A stretch of 64,000 nt of DNA from Clostridia bacterium (GCA_017445995.1 JAFSRT010000023.1:1-64000), one strand, 5' to 3'. Numbered from the stretch's first letter, positions 9,457 to 20,157 are shown. Notes: generated by a model from the sequence alone, not told the origin. Program-made: numbers and translations.

Positions 9457-9930
9457 TTATTTATGGTATTTCGTTCCGTTAATTATCGTAAACGCGCGGT
9501 AAATCTGTTCTATCGTTATAAGCCTGAAAAGAGTGTGCGGAAAAGTTAAGTCGGAAAACGATAAAAGCATATCCGCGCTTTTTTTGACTTTATCGGATAG
9601 CCCGTAAGAACCGCCGATTATAAAAGTTATCTTCGAAACGCCCTTACATTCTAAATCTTTTATCTTTTTAGCAAACTTTACGCTATCTGCCTTTTCGCCT
9701 TCTATCGCCATAGCGATAATATAACCGTTTAAGTGCGGGAGTATTTTTTCGCCTTCCTTTTCCTTTATCGTCGCGATTTCGCCGTCCGTCGGGTCTTTAT
9801 AGTTTTCTTCGCCTATTTCGGTAACGGAAAAGTCGGCGTACCGCCCTATTCTTTTTGCATACTCGTCAATGCCGTCCTTAAAATACTTTTCTTTAACCTT
9901 GCCTACCGCAACGACGTTTATTTTTATCAT
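9457..9930 (-). CDS. rlmH: 23S rRNA pseudouridine-1915 N3-methyltransferase RlmH
   Basis: A 157-residue SPOUT-fold methyltransferase. The family signatures are clear: FIIGGSYGL near residue 103 and the C-terminal block TFPHTLFRLITIEQIYRAF followed by INGTKYHK. It acts on assembled 70S ribosomes. Its ATG overlaps the stop of the CPBP gene as ATGA, implying coupled translation. Confidence 0.95.
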   Translation of the reverse strand: MIKINVVAVGKVKEKYFKDGIDEYAKRIGRYADFSVTEIGEENYKDPTDGEIATIKEKEGEKILPHLNGYIIAMAIEGEKADSVKFAKKIKDLECKGVSKITFIIGGSYGLSDKVKKSADMLLSFSDLTFPHTLFRLITIEQIYRAFTIINGTKYHK

Positions 9931-10817
9931 ATATTAACAGCCCCCAAGACGATATATAAAACGCAAATGGCAATCCCCGTTAGCCCGAACGGAATAAAGT
10001 AATAAGAAATAGACGCTGGATTTTCCTTTTTTGAAAAAGCCTTGTCGGTTTTTGCGTTATAAAATACGATAATATAAAATAGGCAAAGCACCGTTAGCCC
10101 GATAACGATATTAAATAGCGCGAAGAAGTTTATACTAACGCCTAAATAGAGAAACAACACTATCGCGAAATTATTTAGAAAATGCGCCGTAATACACGGA
10201 ATAGCGTTTTCTGTTTTAAGATATAAAATTGCAAGGTTTACGCCGAAAATAAACTGATACAACAACTGCGACAGCGACCTATGGTACAACGAAAATATTA
10301 GCCCGTTGATAAGTATTAAGGCAATAAAGCGCATATCTTTTAAGTTTTTTATAAAAAAGTTTCTGAAAAAAAGTTCTTCATAAACCGCGGGGAAAAAACA
10401 CAAACAAAAAAGCGCTAATAAAAACTGCCGGAAAGTCGTAATAATAACTTCGGGCGAAGAAACGCTTATGCCTATCCTGTAAAGAAGTTGTGAAAAAAGC
10501 GAGTTTATAAACCCGAACCCCAAAAACATACCGCAAGACAAAAAAACGGCAAGAAGTACCGCTATCCCGTTAAGCCGTTTTTTATTCTTAACCAAAATAT
10601 AATCTTCCCCGTCCTTCTTGCCTGAAAAGATAAGGACGATGCAAATGGATAAAGGCGAACAAAGGGAAGATAGGCAAACGAAGACAAGCCCACCGCACCC
10701 TAAAAGCGTCAATACCCCCTGAACGATAAGCGACAGCGTGAAACTTAAAATTATCATAAATAAAAACGCCGACGATACTTTATATTGAGTTTTGTTCTGT
10801 TCGTTCAATACTATCAT
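9927..10817 (-). CDS. CPBP-family intramembrane metalloprotease
   Basis: A 296-residue multi-pass membrane protein with about eight hydrophobic segments. The CPBP (Abi) catalytic signatures are present: EExxxR at E147-E148-R152 (VYEELFFRNF), FSLYH, and HFLNN in a later helix. Relatives cleave membrane substrates, process peptides or protect against bacteriocins; the substrate here is unknown. It heads the unit with rlmH. No good ribosome site precedes the ATG. Confidence 0.85.
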   Translation of the reverse strand: MIVLNEQNKTQYKVSSAFLFMIILSFTLSLIVQGVLTLLGCGGLVFVCLSSLCSPLSICIVLIFSGKKDGEDYILVKNKKRLNGIAVLLAVFLSCGMFLGFGFINSLFSQLLYRIGISVSSPEVIITTFRQFLLALFCLCFFPAVYEELFFRNFFIKNLKDMRFIALILINGLIFSLYHRSLSQLLYQFIFGVNLAILYLKTENAIPCITAHFLNNFAIVLFLYLGVSINFFALFNIVIGLTVLCLFYIIVFYNAKTDKAFSKKENPASISYYFIPFGLTGIAICVLYIVLGAVNI

Positions 10818-10848
10818 AATAAAACAAAAAGCACGTGTGCCGTGCTTT
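10818..10848 (-). terminator. Terminator after the 218-residue membrane protein gene
   Basis: Stem AAAGCACG/CGTGCTTT (10828-10835 with 10841-10848), followed on the minus strand by TTTTTGTTTT. Confidence 0.75.
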
Positions 10849-10859
10849 ATATATTTTGT

Positions 10860-11516
10860 TTATTCCGCCGTTTTATTTTCTTCCGCTTTTACGATAAGTT
10901 CTTTTAATAAAGTTATATCGGCGTTGACGTTATCGTACTCTTTATCGGAAAAAGTATATCTTATGCTTTCTAATTCGTTTTTAAGAGATTGTAATTCGTC
11001 CGCCGACATTACGCTTCCTTTCGCCGAAATAAGCGAAGAATACGGGTTGCCGTCCACGTAATTCCTTTCGGTATAATCGCCTTCCTGCACGATTTCCGTT
11101 GAAAAAGTTAAAATGTACTGAAAACCCGTTTTTGCATTGTATCTTGCAATAACGTATTTACTTGCAACGTAATTTTTCGTTTTTACCTGATTTTTGCCCG
11201 CGTCCTTTTTCTTAAAAAAGTCCGCGTTTTCACTTTTTTCCGCTTCTTCTAATAAGAGTTTAGAATAGTTCTGCGTGTCCACGGGCGACTTGTCCGCGTC
11301 CAAAGCGTTCACTAAAACGTAAAGATCTTCAATGTCCTGCGTTTTTTCGTACTGCTTCTGATAAAAAGAAACAGTCATTTTATAATTATTGAACTTCGCA
11401 CCGATATTGCCGACTAATTTAGGGCTTGTTAAAGTCAATACCCCGAACGCGATAAAAAGCGCGCAGATTATACCCAAAAGAGTTATTACAGCCGTTTTAA
11501 TTACAAGTTTTTTCAT
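10860..11516 (-). CDS. Single-pass membrane protein of unknown function
   Basis: 218 residues: a basic N-terminus, one hydrophobic helix (about 7-32), then a hydrophilic extracytoplasmic part rich in Lys, Glu and Tyr with helix-forming segments (YEKTQDIEDLYVLVNAL near the middle, DELQSLKNELESI near the end). No lipobox and no catalytic motif seen. AAGGTGAAACG precedes the ATG. It is isolated by a terminator downstream and a divergent lipoprotein gene upstream. I do not recognise the family. Confidence 0.7.
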   Translation of the reverse strand: MKKLVIKTAVITLLGIICALFIAFGVLTLTSPKLVGNIGAKFNNYKMTVSFYQKQYEKTQDIEDLYVLVNALDADKSPVDTQNYSKLLLEEAEKSENADFFKKKDAGKNQVKTKNYVASKYVIARYNAKTGFQYILTFSTEIVQEGDYTERNYVDGNPYSSLISAKGSVMSADELQSLKNELESIRYTFSDKEYDNVNADITLLKELIVKAEENKTAE

Positions 11517-11616
11517 CGTTTCACCTTACCGTATTATTTTAACAAATATTTTATAAAAAAGCAATATTTTATTTGACTTTTGTTCTTTTTATTTTTTTTT
11601 AGGAATAACTTTTATT

Positions 11617-12279
11617 ATGAACGTTTTTTCTGAAAAACTTAAATACCTTTTATCTTTTCTTCTTGCCACCGTTTTTTTCTTTTCGTTCGGGTGCAAAAAA
11701 AAGGAAGATTATAATAACTACGTATATGAATACCGCTCGGCAATTTATTGCTGTTCCGAAAACGAAAACCTGTCGGCGGTTTACGGATACACCTATAACG
11801 AAACCACTCAAAATAGGGACTATATATTAACTTTTAAGTTAAACGAAGAAGATATTATAAATAAAACCTATTCTATATCGTTTTCATTTAACGACGTAGA
11901 GTACTGTAAAGATTTTACGCTTAACCCCGTTAAAAACAGGCTTACCCTATCGTTTTACGTAAAAGATTTTAATTTAGACGAGTTTACCGTTTCGGTAATC
12001 GTTGGTTCTGATATTAAAACTTATACTTTAACTAACGCCGTCCCGAAAGATATTAAATCGCTTGACGAAGTGTTAGACGCGCTTTTTGACGGTGAACAGT
12101 CCTTTATGTCGTCCTACTACGACGAGAACGGGGTTTTCACCGCTAAACTTATCTGTCGGATAATAATGCGGGACGATTACCCTTACTATTACGTGGGCGT
12201 TATTAAAGACGGCAGAATAAAGGCCTTTTTATTAGACGGTAAAACCCTTTCTTTTCTCGCAATTAAAGACGTTTATTAA
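11617..12279 (+). CDS. Lipoprotein of unknown function
   Basis: 220 residues with a signal peptide and lipobox FSFGC followed by KKKED, so it is a membrane-anchored lipoprotein outside the cell. The mature part is Tyr- and Asn-rich with alternating strands (YTYNETTQNRDYILTFKL, NRLTLSFYVKDF), suggesting a beta-sandwich. No known motif. AGGA lies 12 bases before the ATG, a long spacing. It is monocistronic, with its own terminator. Confidence 0.75.
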   Translation: MNVFSEKLKYLLSFLLATVFFFSFGCKKKEDYNNYVYEYRSAIYCCSENENLSAVYGYTYNETTQNRDYILTFKLNEEDIINKTYSISFSFNDVEYCKDFTLNPVKNRLTLSFYVKDFNLDEFTVSVIVGSDIKTYTLTNAVPKDIKSLDEVLDALFDGEQSFMSSYYDENGVFTAKLICRIIMRDDYPYYYVGVIKDGRIKAFLLDGKTLSFLAIKDVY

Positions 12280-12284
12280 AAAAT

Positions 12285-12311
12285 AAAGCCACGGATACCG
12301 TGGCTTTTTTT
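12285..12311. terminator. Bidirectional terminator between convergent lipoprotein and glnS genes
   Basis: Stem AAAGCCACGG/CCGTGGCTTT (12285-12294 with 12298-12307). T-runs lie on both sides, so it can serve the plus-strand lipoprotein gene and the minus-strand glnS. Confidence 0.85.
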
Positions 12312-12330
12312 CGTTTTATTATCTTTTTTA

Positions 12331-13956
12331 TTATTTATTAAAGTTATCTTTAAGCGATACAATCTGCGAAAGCACCGTTTTACCTTTCACGTCAAGTAAT
12401 TTATAATACCCCGTCCTTATAAGTTGGTAAGGTTTACCGAACTGACGGTTAAAAACGTACGGCTCGACTTTTCCGTTAAAAATCATAACGCTGTTTTCGT
12501 TCATTCTCTCGGAAAAATCCTGCCCCGCATACTCTTCGTCTTTTAAAAGGTATCCGTAATCTCTGATTTCGATATCACGGCAAGTGTCGGCGTTCACCCA
12601 TTGTATTACGCCCTTAACCTTTATACCCGAAGTGTCGTTCCCGCTTTTAGATTCTTTAACGTAAGAACAAAGCACTTCTTTAACTTTTCCGTCTTCGCCT
12701 ATTATAACGTCGTCGCATTTTACTATATACGCGCTTTTAAGCCTTACGTACCCGTCCTTTTTAAGCCTGTAATATTTAGGCGGTGGGTCGAGAGAAAAAT
12801 CGTCTTCGTCGATAAACAGGTTTTTGGAAAAGGCAACTTTTCTCGTCCTTTTCTCTTCTTCGTTGGGGTTGATTTCAAAATCCACTTCTTCGCTTCCTTC
12901 ATAGTTAGTGATAGTAAGTTTAAGCGGTTTCTTTATCCCCATTGCCCTTTCGGCGTTTAAGTTTAAGTTTTCCCTTATGCACGCTTCAAGGTATGATATC
13001 TGAACTTCGGAATTAGCCTTCGAAATACCTATCCTTGCGCAGAAATCTTTAAGCGCTTCGGCAGGCACGCCCCTGTTCCTTATTCCCGTAAGGGTCGGCA
13101 TACGCGGATCGTCCCACCCGTCAACCTTACCTTCTTCAACGAGCTTTTTAAGGTATCTTTTACTCATTACGAGATTAGTAACGTTAAGCCTTGCAAACTC
13201 TATCTGACGCGGTTTCGGATTAAAGCCCAAAGTAATTCCCACCCAGTCGTAAAGCGGGCGGTGATCTTCAAACTCCAACGTGCAGAGAGAGTGAGAAACG
13301 CCTTGCAGATAATCGCAGATAGGGTGTGCAAAGTCGTACATAGGATATATGCACCACTTATCCCCCGTTCTGTAATGCGTTTCGCGAAGTATTCTGTAAA
13401 TTACGGGGTCTCTCATATTGATATTCGGCGACGCCATATCGATTTTTGCACGGAGACACTTTTCACCGTCGGCATATTTCCCCGCACGCATTTCGCGGAA
13501 AAGTTTTAAGTTCTCTTCAACGCTCCTATTTCTGTTCGGGCTTTCCTTACCTGCTTCGGTAAGCGTTCCGCGGTTTAACGATATTTCTTCTGGCGACATA
13601 TCGCACACGAAGGCGTTGCCTAATTCTATTTCCTTTTCGGCATAGTTATAAATCTGTTCGTAATAGTCGGACGCGTGGGTTATCCTGTCGTAAGAAAATC
13701 CAAGCCACGCTATATCTTTTTTTATCGCTTCTTCAAACTCTTCTTTTTCCTTCGACGGATTAGTGTCGTCTAAAAAAAGATTGCATTTGCCGTTATATTT
13801 TTCCTTAACGCCGAAATTAAGGCACAAAGATTTTGCGTGCCCTATATGTAAATATCCGTTAGGTTCGGGCGGAAAACGCGTCATTATAGCGCTTACCTTC
13901 CCCGACTCCAACTCTTCGTCGATTATTTGTTCGATAAAATTATTTGCTTCTGCCAT
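12331..13956 (-). CDS. glnS: Glutaminyl-tRNA synthetase
   Basis: A 541-residue class I synthetase. FPPEPNGYLHIGHAK holds the HIGH motif, VMSKR replaces KMSKR, and DDTNP with THASDYYEQ are GlnRS-typical. The C-terminal anticodon-binding beta-barrels are complete. It charges tRNA-Gln directly. Many Bacillota instead transamidate Glu-tRNA-Gln with GatCAB, so the gene marks a lineage with the direct route. GGGGAG precedes the ATG. It is divergent from glyS and has no T-box leader. Confidence 0.96.
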   Translation of the reverse strand: MAEANNFIEQIIDEELESGKVSAIMTRFPPEPNGYLHIGHAKSLCLNFGVKEKYNGKCNLFLDDTNPSKEKEEFEEAIKKDIAWLGFSYDRITHASDYYEQIYNYAEKEIELGNAFVCDMSPEEISLNRGTLTEAGKESPNRNRSVEENLKLFREMRAGKYADGEKCLRAKIDMASPNINMRDPVIYRILRETHYRTGDKWCIYPMYDFAHPICDYLQGVSHSLCTLEFEDHRPLYDWVGITLGFNPKPRQIEFARLNVTNLVMSKRYLKKLVEEGKVDGWDDPRMPTLTGIRNRGVPAEALKDFCARIGISKANSEVQISYLEACIRENLNLNAERAMGIKKPLKLTITNYEGSEEVDFEINPNEEEKRTRKVAFSKNLFIDEDDFSLDPPPKYYRLKKDGYVRLKSAYIVKCDDVIIGEDGKVKEVLCSYVKESKSGNDTSGIKVKGVIQWVNADTCRDIEIRDYGYLLKDEEYAGQDFSERMNENSVMIFNGKVEPYVFNRQFGKPYQLIRTGYYKLLDVKGKTVLSQIVSLKDNFNK

Positions 13957-13984
13957 TTTCGTTTCTCCCCTGTCGGATAAAAAC

Positions 13985-13993
13985 AGTATAACA
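13985..13993 (-). promoter_or_regulatory. Extended -10 promoter of glnS
   Basis: TGTTATACT on the minus strand is an extended -10 (TG-N-TATACT) about 30 bp upstream of the glnS start. No convincing -35 is visible. Confidence 0.5.
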
Positions 13994-14051
13994 CAAAAAT
14001 CGAAAAAGCAAAAGCAAAAAGTCCGATTTTTTTATTAAACTTGTAAATCTC

Positions 14052-14080
14052 TTGACTAAAACGGCGTTATGGGTTAAAAT
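14052..14080 (+). promoter_or_regulatory. Sigma-A promoter of glyS
   Basis: The -35 TTGACT (14052-14057) and -10 TAAAAT (14075-14080) have a 17-bp spacer. The in-frame TTG at 14052 is this -35 element, which rules it out as a start codon. Confidence 0.85.
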
Positions 14081-14114
14081 AATAAAGATTTTTATAAAAG
14101 TAAGGACGAAAATT

Positions 14115-15512
14115 ATGAACGAAGAAACAATGAAAGTTACAATGGATAAAATCGTCAATCTCTGCAAGGGAAGGGGCTATCTTTTCCCGGGTAGCGAAAT
14201 ATACGGCGGGCTTGCCAACTCGTGGGACTTCGGTCCGCTTGGCGTTGAATTTAAAAACAACGTCAAAAAGGCGTGGTGGAAAAGGTTCGTTCAGGAATCT
14301 AAATACAACGTCGGGCTTGACAGCGCTATTATTATGAACCCTGAAACGTGGGTGGCGTCCGGGCACGTCGGCGGTTTCTCAGACCCGCTTATGGACTGCA
14401 AACAATGCAAAACGCGCCATAGGGCGGATAAACTCATAGAAGACTACGCCGCACAAAACGGCACTAACGACAATCCTGCCGCTTGGTCGTTTGAAGAAAT
14501 GGCACAGTTTATTAAGGACAAAAATATTGCTTGCCCTAACTGTGGCGGACACGATTTCACCGAAATAAAAAAGTTTAACCTTATGTTTAAGACCTTTATC
14601 GGCGTTACCGAAGACAGTAAGAGTACGGCCTACCTTCGTCCTGAAACGGCACAGGGTATTTTCGTAAACTTTTCTAACGTTCAAAGAGCGTCGAGAAAAA
14701 AAATACCGTTCGGCATCGGGCAGATAGGTAAGTCGTTCAGAAACGAAATCACTCCGGGAAACTTTATTTTCAGAATTCGCGAATTCGAACAGATGGAACT
14801 TGAATTTTTCTGTAAGCCGGGGACGGATTTAGAGTGGTTTTCTTACTGGAAAGATTATTGCTTAAAGTTCCTTTTGGATTTAGGCATGAAGAAAGATTTA
14901 CTCCGCCTTCGCGACCACGACAAGGAAGAATTGTCTTTCTACTCGAAAGCGACGACGGACTTCGAGTTTTTATTCCCGTTCGGCTGGGGCGAACTCTGGG
15001 GTATAGCAGACAGAACCGATTACGACCTTTCGCAACACGCGAAGTTTTCCGGTAAAGACTTATCTTACTTCGACCAGGAAACCAACGAACACTATATTCC
15101 TTACGTCGTTGAACCGTCGCTCGGGGCGGACAGGGTTTCACTTGCCTTTTTATGCAACGCTTACGACGAAGAAGAAATATCGGAAGGCGACATAAGAACG
15201 GTATTAAGACTGCACCCTTATCTCGCGCCGTTTAAGTGCGCTATTCTTCCGCTTTCCAAAAAGTTATCGGAAAAAGCGACCGCGATTTACGAAGATTTAT
15301 CGAAGTACTTTAACGTCGATTACGACGACGCGGGCTCTATCGGAAAACGCTATCGCCGTCAGGACGAAATAGGAACGCCTTTCTGCATTACTTACGATTT
15401 CGATTCGGAAACCGACAATTCGGTTACCGTCCGCGACAGGGACACGATGGAACAAATCCGCTTACCGATTGCCGACTTAAAGAAATATATTGAAGATAAA
15501 ATCAGTTTTTAA
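14115..15512 (+). CDS. glyS: Glycyl-tRNA synthetase (dimeric type)
   Basis: A 465-residue class II synthetase of the single-chain type. Seen: [12 protein letters not shown], the zinc-site cysteines CKQCKTRH and CPNCGG, motif 2 ([14 protein letters not shown]), motif 3 ([14 protein letters not shown]) and a C-terminal anticodon-binding domain. Translation starts at ATG 14115, behind AAGGACG and downstream of the promoter. The 30-base leader is too short for a T-box. It stands alone between divergent glnS and a terminator. Confidence 0.97.
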   Translation: MNEETMKVTMDKIVNLCKGRGYLFPGSEIYGGLANSWDFGPLGVEFKNNVKKAWWKRFVQESKYNVGLDSAIIMNPETWVASGHVGGFSDPLMDCKQCKTRHRADKLIEDYAAQNGTNDNPAAWSFEEMAQFIKDKNIACPNCGGHDFTEIKKFNLMFKTFIGVTEDSKSTAYLRPETAQGIFVNFSNVQRASRKKIPFGIGQIGKSFRNEITPGNFIFRIREFEQMELEFFCKPGTDLEWFSYWKDYCLKFLLDLGMKKDLLRLRDHDKEELSFYSKATTDFEFLFPFGWGELWGIADRTDYDLSQHAKFSGKDLSYFDQETNEHYIPYVVEPSLGADRVSLAFLCNAYDEEEISEGDIRTVLRLHPYLAPFKCAILPLSKKLSEKATAIYEDLSKYFNVDYDDAGSIGKRYRRQDEIGTPFCITYDFDSETDNSVTVRDRDTMEQIRLPIADLKKYIEDKISF

Positions 15513-15523
15513 GTAAAAATATT

Positions 15524-15560
15524 AAAGCCCTTTGCCGAACACGGCAAAGGGCTTTTTATT
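15524..15560. terminator. Bidirectional terminator between glyS and the ABC transporter gene
   Basis: A 14-bp perfect stem (15524-15537 with 15542-15555, AAAGCCCTTTGCCG) with T-rich tails on both strands separates convergent genes. Confidence 0.9.
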
Positions 15561-15577
15561 ATACTTTTTAATTTATT

Positions 15578-18151
15578 TTATTCCGTTCTTAAAGCGACCA
15601 CAGGGTCTTTTTTCGCTGCAATGCGGGAAGGAATAATACCCGAAATAATAGTTAAAACGAAACTTATAACTATAAGTATTATAGCGTCTACTATTCTTAA
15701 AGACGCAATTTTACCTATTCCTTCGATAAGTTTTCCGAGTAATAAGTTTATCGGGATTGACAACAGGTAAGTAACCGCAATACCGATAAGCCCCGCGAAC
15801 AACCCGATTAGGAAAGTTTCGGCGTTAAAGATACGCGAAATATCTTTCTTTCTCGCACCCATTGCACGCAGTATTCCTATCTCTTTCGTCCTTTCGACGA
15901 CGGAAACGTAAGTTATTATTCCTATCATAATACTCGATACGATAAGCGAAATAGAAGTGAACGCGATAAGCACGTATTTAACGGCGTTTACCATAGTTTG
16001 CAACATCGAAAACATCATACTCATCATATCGGAATAGGTAATCTGCAATTCTTCGTCGTCGGAATATTTATCGTTCCATGCGTCTATATAACTCTTAATC
16101 TTTTCCTTACTTTCAAAATCTTTTGCGTAAATCAATATGTCGGAAGGCGTATCTACGCCCGCTACCTGTCTTAAAGTAAGCGATTCGGTCGGTTCGGTCT
16201 TCGGCATATGCGTTTCGGTGTCTATTACGGGCATACCCGTTTCTTTATCTAAAACGTAATCGTAAACTATTATCTTCCCGTCCTGATTAACCGTCGATAA
16301 CACCGCACTGTCTTTATTCTCTTTTAAGACTTCTTGCGTTAAGGTCGGCATATAGGCGATACCTTCGTCAAGTATTCCCTGAACGTCTTTTTTCGCCCTT
16401 ATTACGCCGACTATTTCGAGTTTTTTCATATCTTCTTTTTTGGCAAAGTGATTTACGAAAGTCTTTCCGCCGATAACCTGATACATATCGTCGTTATCCG
16501 CTAAATACATTTCTTTACCGACTATATCTTCTAACGAAATATTGTCCTTTTCTTCGAAAGTAACGTCAACGCCCCCTTCCGTTCCCTTAAACTCTACGCC
16601 TAAATATCCTAAAAGCGCCAAAGAAATATCGCTTATTCCGTTATATTCGTCAACGACGAAAACCGTCTGATACTTATTTTCGTCGGTAAAGGTAGGAAGG
16701 TTTCCGTGCAGTACGTCGTACTGTTCTGCTATAAGGTTATAATCGGGCATTTCCTGTATCGTCGGAATATACTGACGGACAAAATTGGTGTTAAGCCCTA
16801 TCGCCGATTCGAGTTTGTCGTTATACTGGCTTTCAATTTGTCTTACGAGTGTGTCAATAGAAGTAAACGCCGTCGCACCGCCGTACTTTATATCGGTAAA
16901 GAAATAATCGTTCATATCGAACCCGTATCCGTACGAAACGTTGTAATACAGGTCTTCGTTATTCTTTTTGTGCTGTTCGAGATAATACTTAAAGCCGTTT
17001 TCCGTAGTATCGTTTAATTTGTTGCTTTTAAGCATCCCCGTAAGTTTACTGAACGCCTTTTCAACTACTACGTTATCAAGGTCCGGATATTTTTCCACCG
17101 CGTCCTTTTCGTAAATATCGGTAAAGGTCGAAAGGTCTACGGAACTCTCGCTTATAGTCAGCGGATAACTCGAAAGCGTTTCCGTCTGCATACGCGCCAT
17201 ATAGGTATTAAAACCCGTCGATACTGCAAGAACGAGTGCGATACCGATTATTCCGATACTGCCCGCAATCGAAGTAAGCGTAGTCCTGCCTTTCTTCGTT
17301 CGAAGGTTAGAAAGCGAAAGCGCAAAAGCAGTGGTAAGTTTCATTGCCGACTTACCTTTATCGTTCTTTTTGACCTTAACAGACTTTTCGTCGTAAGGGT
17401 CGGTATCTCCCGTCTTTTCACCGTCTAAAAGATTGATTATTCGCGTCGAATATTTTTTAGCAAGGTCGGGGTTATGGGTAACCATTATTACGAGCCTGTC
17501 TTTTGCGACTTCTTTTAGTAAGTCCATAATCTGAATACTCGTTTCGGTGTCAAGCGCCCCCGTCGGTTCGTCCGCTAAAATTATTTCCGGATCGTTTACA
17601 AGCGCACGCGCTATCGCAACCCTTTGCATTTGCCCGCCCGACATCTGGTTAGGAAGTTTATGCGAAAGCCCCGACAGCCCTACTTGTTCTAATACCTTTT
17701 CCGCCCTTTGCTTTCTCTCTTCGCTACTGACACCCGATAACGTCATTGAAAGTTCAACGTTTTTAAGTACGGTTTGGTGCGGAATAAGGTTATAACTTTG
17801 GAAAATAAAGCCGATACTGTTGTTTCTATAAGTGTCCCAGTCCGCGTCTTTATAATCCTTGGTCGATTTGCCGTTTATAATAAGGTCGCCCGAAGTGTAT
17901 CTGTCTAACCCGCCGATAATGTTAAGAAGCGTCGTTTTCCCGCACCCCGACGGACCCAATATCGAAACGAACTCGTTTTGCCGAAAAGAAAGGTCTATCC
18001 CCTTTAACGCCTGCACCTGATATTCGCCCGACCCGTAGGTCTTCGTTATCTTTTCAAGGCGAAGTGCAGAACCTTTTTTAGGGCTTCCCGTCTCTTCCCT
18101 TTCAAAAGCGGTATTATCTATCGCTTTTTTCTCTTTTCTTTTTAGAAACAT
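15578..18151 (-). CDS. MacB-like ABC transporter, ATPase fused to FtsX-type permease
   Basis: 857 residues. The N-terminal ATPase (about 30-250) has Walker [10 protein letters not shown], signature MSGGQMQRV and Walker [10 protein letters not shown], of the LolD/MacB class. A first membrane helix lies near 290, a long extracytoplasmic domain at about 315-700, and three C-terminal helices follow with FtsX features ([14 protein letters not shown]). Such fused proteins usually couple ATP use to periplasmic or surface events, peptide export or antimicrobial defence. Substrate unknown; no sensor kinase is adjacent. It lies 40 bases after htpG, possibly receiving read-through. AAAGG precedes the ATG. 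Confidence 0.9.
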   Translation of the reverse strand: MFLKRKEKKAIDNTAFEREETGSPKKGSALRLEKITKTYGSGEYQVQALKGIDLSFRQNEFVSILGPSGCGKTTLLNIIGGLDRYTSGDLIINGKSTKDYKDADWDTYRNNSIGFIFQSYNLIPHQTVLKNVELSMTLSGVSSEERKQRAEKVLEQVGLSGLSHKLPNQMSGGQMQRVAIARALVNDPEIILADEPTGALDTETSIQIMDLLKEVAKDRLVIMVTHNPDLAKKYSTRIINLLDGEKTGDTDPYDEKSVKVKKNDKGKSAMKLTTAFALSLSNLRTKKGRTTLTSIAGSIGIIGIALVLAVSTGFNTYMARMQTETLSSYPLTISESSVDLSTFTDIYEKDAVEKYPDLDNVVVEKAFSKLTGMLKSNKLNDTTENGFKYYLEQHKKNNEDLYYNVSYGYGFDMNDYFFTDIKYGGATAFTSIDTLVRQIESQYNDKLESAIGLNTNFVRQYIPTIQEMPDYNLIAEQYDVLHGNLPTFTDENKYQTVFVVDEYNGISDISLALLGYLGVEFKGTEGGVDVTFEEKDNISLEDIVGKEMYLADNDDMYQVIGGKTFVNHFAKKEDMKKLEIVGVIRAKKDVQGILDEGIAYMPTLTQEVLKENKDSAVLSTVNQDGKIIVYDYVLDKETGMPVIDTETHMPKTEPTESLTLRQVAGVDTPSDILIYAKDFESKEKIKSYIDAWNDKYSDDEELQITYSDMMSMMFSMLQTMVNAVKYVLIAFTSISLIVSSIMIGIITYVSVVERTKEIGILRAMGARKKDISRIFNAETFLIGLFAGLIGIAVTYLLSIPINLLLGKLIEGIGKIASLRIVDAIILIVISFVLTIISGIIPSRIAAKKDPVVALRTE

Positions 18152-18191
18152 TTTTAATACCTTTATACTTTCTCTTTCTCTCTATAAATAA

Positions 18192-20063
18192 TTACATTAT
18201 TTCGTTGATTGCACCGATAAACCCTGCAACGTCTTCTATATTAAGCCCTTCCGTGAGTCTTGCTTCTTCATATAACACCGTGCAGTATTTATCGAGTTTT
18301 TCTTTATCGCTGTTAAACAGTTCTTGTAACGTGTCGGCAATTTTATGCGAAGCGTTGATTTCTAAAATCTTTTCCGCCTTTATTTTGCCGTCGGCGTTAG
18401 GAAGGGTATTTAACACCTTTTCCATTTCGATAGATACGTCGCCCGTCGCGGTAAGGCAAACGGGATATGTTTTAAGTTTATTTGAAAGTTTTACGTCCTT
18501 TACTTTATCCTTTAACTTGTCTTTAATATACGAAAGAGTATCTTTCATACTTTCTTCCTTAAAAGACAAGTCTTTCTTTTCTTCGTCGCTGTCGATATTA
18601 AAGTCCGCGTCCGAAACGTTTTTGAATACTTTGCCGTCGTATTCGTTTAAGATTTTAGCAACGAACTCGTCCACGTTGTCTTTAAAGAAAAGTATTTCTA
18701 TGCCCTTTTCCTTCGCCTTTTCTATCTGCGGAAGATTTTTAATGTTATCATAACTGTCCCCGCACGCATAGAAGATATTTTGCTGGTCGGCTTGCATTTC
18801 CTTTACGTACTCTTTTAACGTAACGTTCTTTTCTCTCTTCCCCGAATAGAAGGTTAAAAGGTCTTTTAACTTATCTTTATTCATACCGAAAGACGAATAA
18901 ATGCCGTATTTAATCGAAAGCCCGAAAGTGTTAAAGAACTTATCGTAATTTTCCCTGTCTTCTTCGAGCATTTTATTTAGTTCTGATAAAATCTTCTTTT
19001 CAAGGCTGGTTGCTATCGCTTTTACCTGCCTGTTCTGTTGCAGTATTTCCCTTGAAATATTAAGCGACAAGTCGGAAGAATCGACTATTCCGCGGATAAA
19101 TCCGAAATAGTCTGGAATAAGTTCTTCGCACTTTTCCATTATCATAACGCCGTTGCAATAGAGTTTTACGCCCTTTTTATAATCTTTCGAGTAATAATCG
19201 AAAGGCGCGTTCTTCGGAATAAACAAAAGCGTGTCGTAAGTAAGCGTTCCTTCGATTTTAGCGAAAATACTCTTTAACGGGTCTTCGTAATCGTGAAACT
19301 CGTTTTTATAAAATTCGTTTAACTCTTCGTCCTTTACGTCCGCTTTCTGCTTTTTCCAGAGTGGCACCATACTGTTTAAGGTTTCAAGTTCATAAACGTC
19401 TTCGTATTCCGGCTTATCGGTTTTCAGACCTTCTTTTAATTTGCTGTGCTTAACAAGCATTTTTATCGGGTATCTTACGTAGTCCGAATATTTTTTGATG
19501 AGCGAAGTTATCTTATAACTCTCTAAAAATTCGGAAAAACGGCAGTCGTCGGTATCCTTTTTTAAAGTTAAAACGATTTTCGTGCCGACGGTTTCTTTGT
19601 CCGTTTCCGTTACCGTGTAGCCTTCCGCCCCGCAACTTTCCCACTTATAAGCCTTGTCGCTTTTATAGGCTTTTGAATACACTTCTATTTTATCGGCAAC
19701 CATAAACGCCGAGTAAAACCCAACGCCGAACTGCCCTATCAGTTCTTTTTCGCTATTTTCGTTTTCTTTCTTAAAGGCAAGCGTTCCGCTTTCCGCAACC
19801 GTGCCGAGATTTTTTTCTAATTCGGCTTCCGTCATACCGATACCGTTATCTTCAATTATTAACTGCCCGTTATCTTTATCAACTTTGATATTTATTTCAA
19901 AATTACTTCTTACGTCGTTTTCGGTAAGCGAAATAAACTTCAATTTATCAATCGCGTCCGAAGCGTTCGAAATAAGTTCTCTTAAAAATATTTCTTTGTT
20001 GGTATAAATCGAGTTTATCATTAAATCGAGTATCCTTTTTGATTCCGTCTTAAACTGTTTCAT
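18192..20063 (-). CDS. htpG: Chaperone HtpG (Hsp90)
   Basis: A 623-residue bacterial Hsp90. The N-terminal GHKL ATPase shows ELISNASDAIDKL, DNGIGM and GQFGVGFYSAFMVADKI; the middle domain shows SREILQQNRQVKAI; the C-terminal dimer domain is complete. It binds near-native clients during stress. AAGGAGACAGT precedes the ATG. A CIRCE operator overlaps the leader just after a near-perfect promoter, so HrcA repression is expected. Confidence 0.97.
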   Translation of the reverse strand: MKQFKTESKRILDLMINSIYTNKEIFLRELISNASDAIDKLKFISLTENDVRSNFEINIKVDKDNGQLIIEDNGIGMTEAELEKNLGTVAESGTLAFKKENENSEKELIGQFGVGFYSAFMVADKIEVYSKAYKSDKAYKWESCGAEGYTVTETDKETVGTKIVLTLKKDTDDCRFSEFLESYKITSLIKKYSDYVRYPIKMLVKHSKLKEGLKTDKPEYEDVYELETLNSMVPLWKKQKADVKDEELNEFYKNEFHDYEDPLKSIFAKIEGTLTYDTLLFIPKNAPFDYYSKDYKKGVKLYCNGVMIMEKCEELIPDYFGFIRGIVDSSDLSLNISREILQQNRQVKAIATSLEKKILSELNKMLEEDRENYDKFFNTFGLSIKYGIYSSFGMNKDKLKDLLTFYSGKREKNVTLKEYVKEMQADQQNIFYACGDSYDNIKNLPQIEKAKEKGIEILFFKDNVDEFVAKILNEYDGKVFKNVSDADFNIDSDEEKKDLSFKEESMKDTLSYIKDKLKDKVKDVKLSNKLKTYPVCLTATGDVSIEMEKVLNTLPNADGKIKAEKILEINASHKIADTLQELFNSDKEKLDKYCTVLYEEARLTEGLNIEDVAGFIGAINEIM

Positions 20064-20079
20064 ACTGTCTCCTTTTTTT

Positions 20080-20106
20080 TTGGCACTCTTTTTGTTTAAG
20101 TGCTAA
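20080..20106 (-). promoter_or_regulatory. CIRCE operator of htpG (HrcA site)
   Basis: Plus-strand 20080-20088 TTGGCACTC and 20098-20106 AAGTGCTAA form a 9-9-9 inverted repeat, two changes from TTAGCACTC-N9-GAGTGCTAA. It lies between the -10 and the ribosome site. Confidence 0.9.
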
Positions 20107-20110
20107 TTAT

Positions 20111-20138
20111 ATTATATACCTATTTCCGTTTTTGTCAA
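20111..20138 (-). promoter_or_regulatory. Sigma-A promoter of htpG
   Basis: Consensus -35 TTGACA (20133-20138) and -10 TATAAT (20111-20116), 16-bp spacer, directly upstream of CIRCE. Confidence 0.85.
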
Positions 20139-20157
20139 TTAAAAATCCAGTCGTTTT

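Noticed and set aside
14081-14114. T-box leader before glyS
   Set aside because: The distance from promoter to start is only about 35 bases, too short for a T-box.
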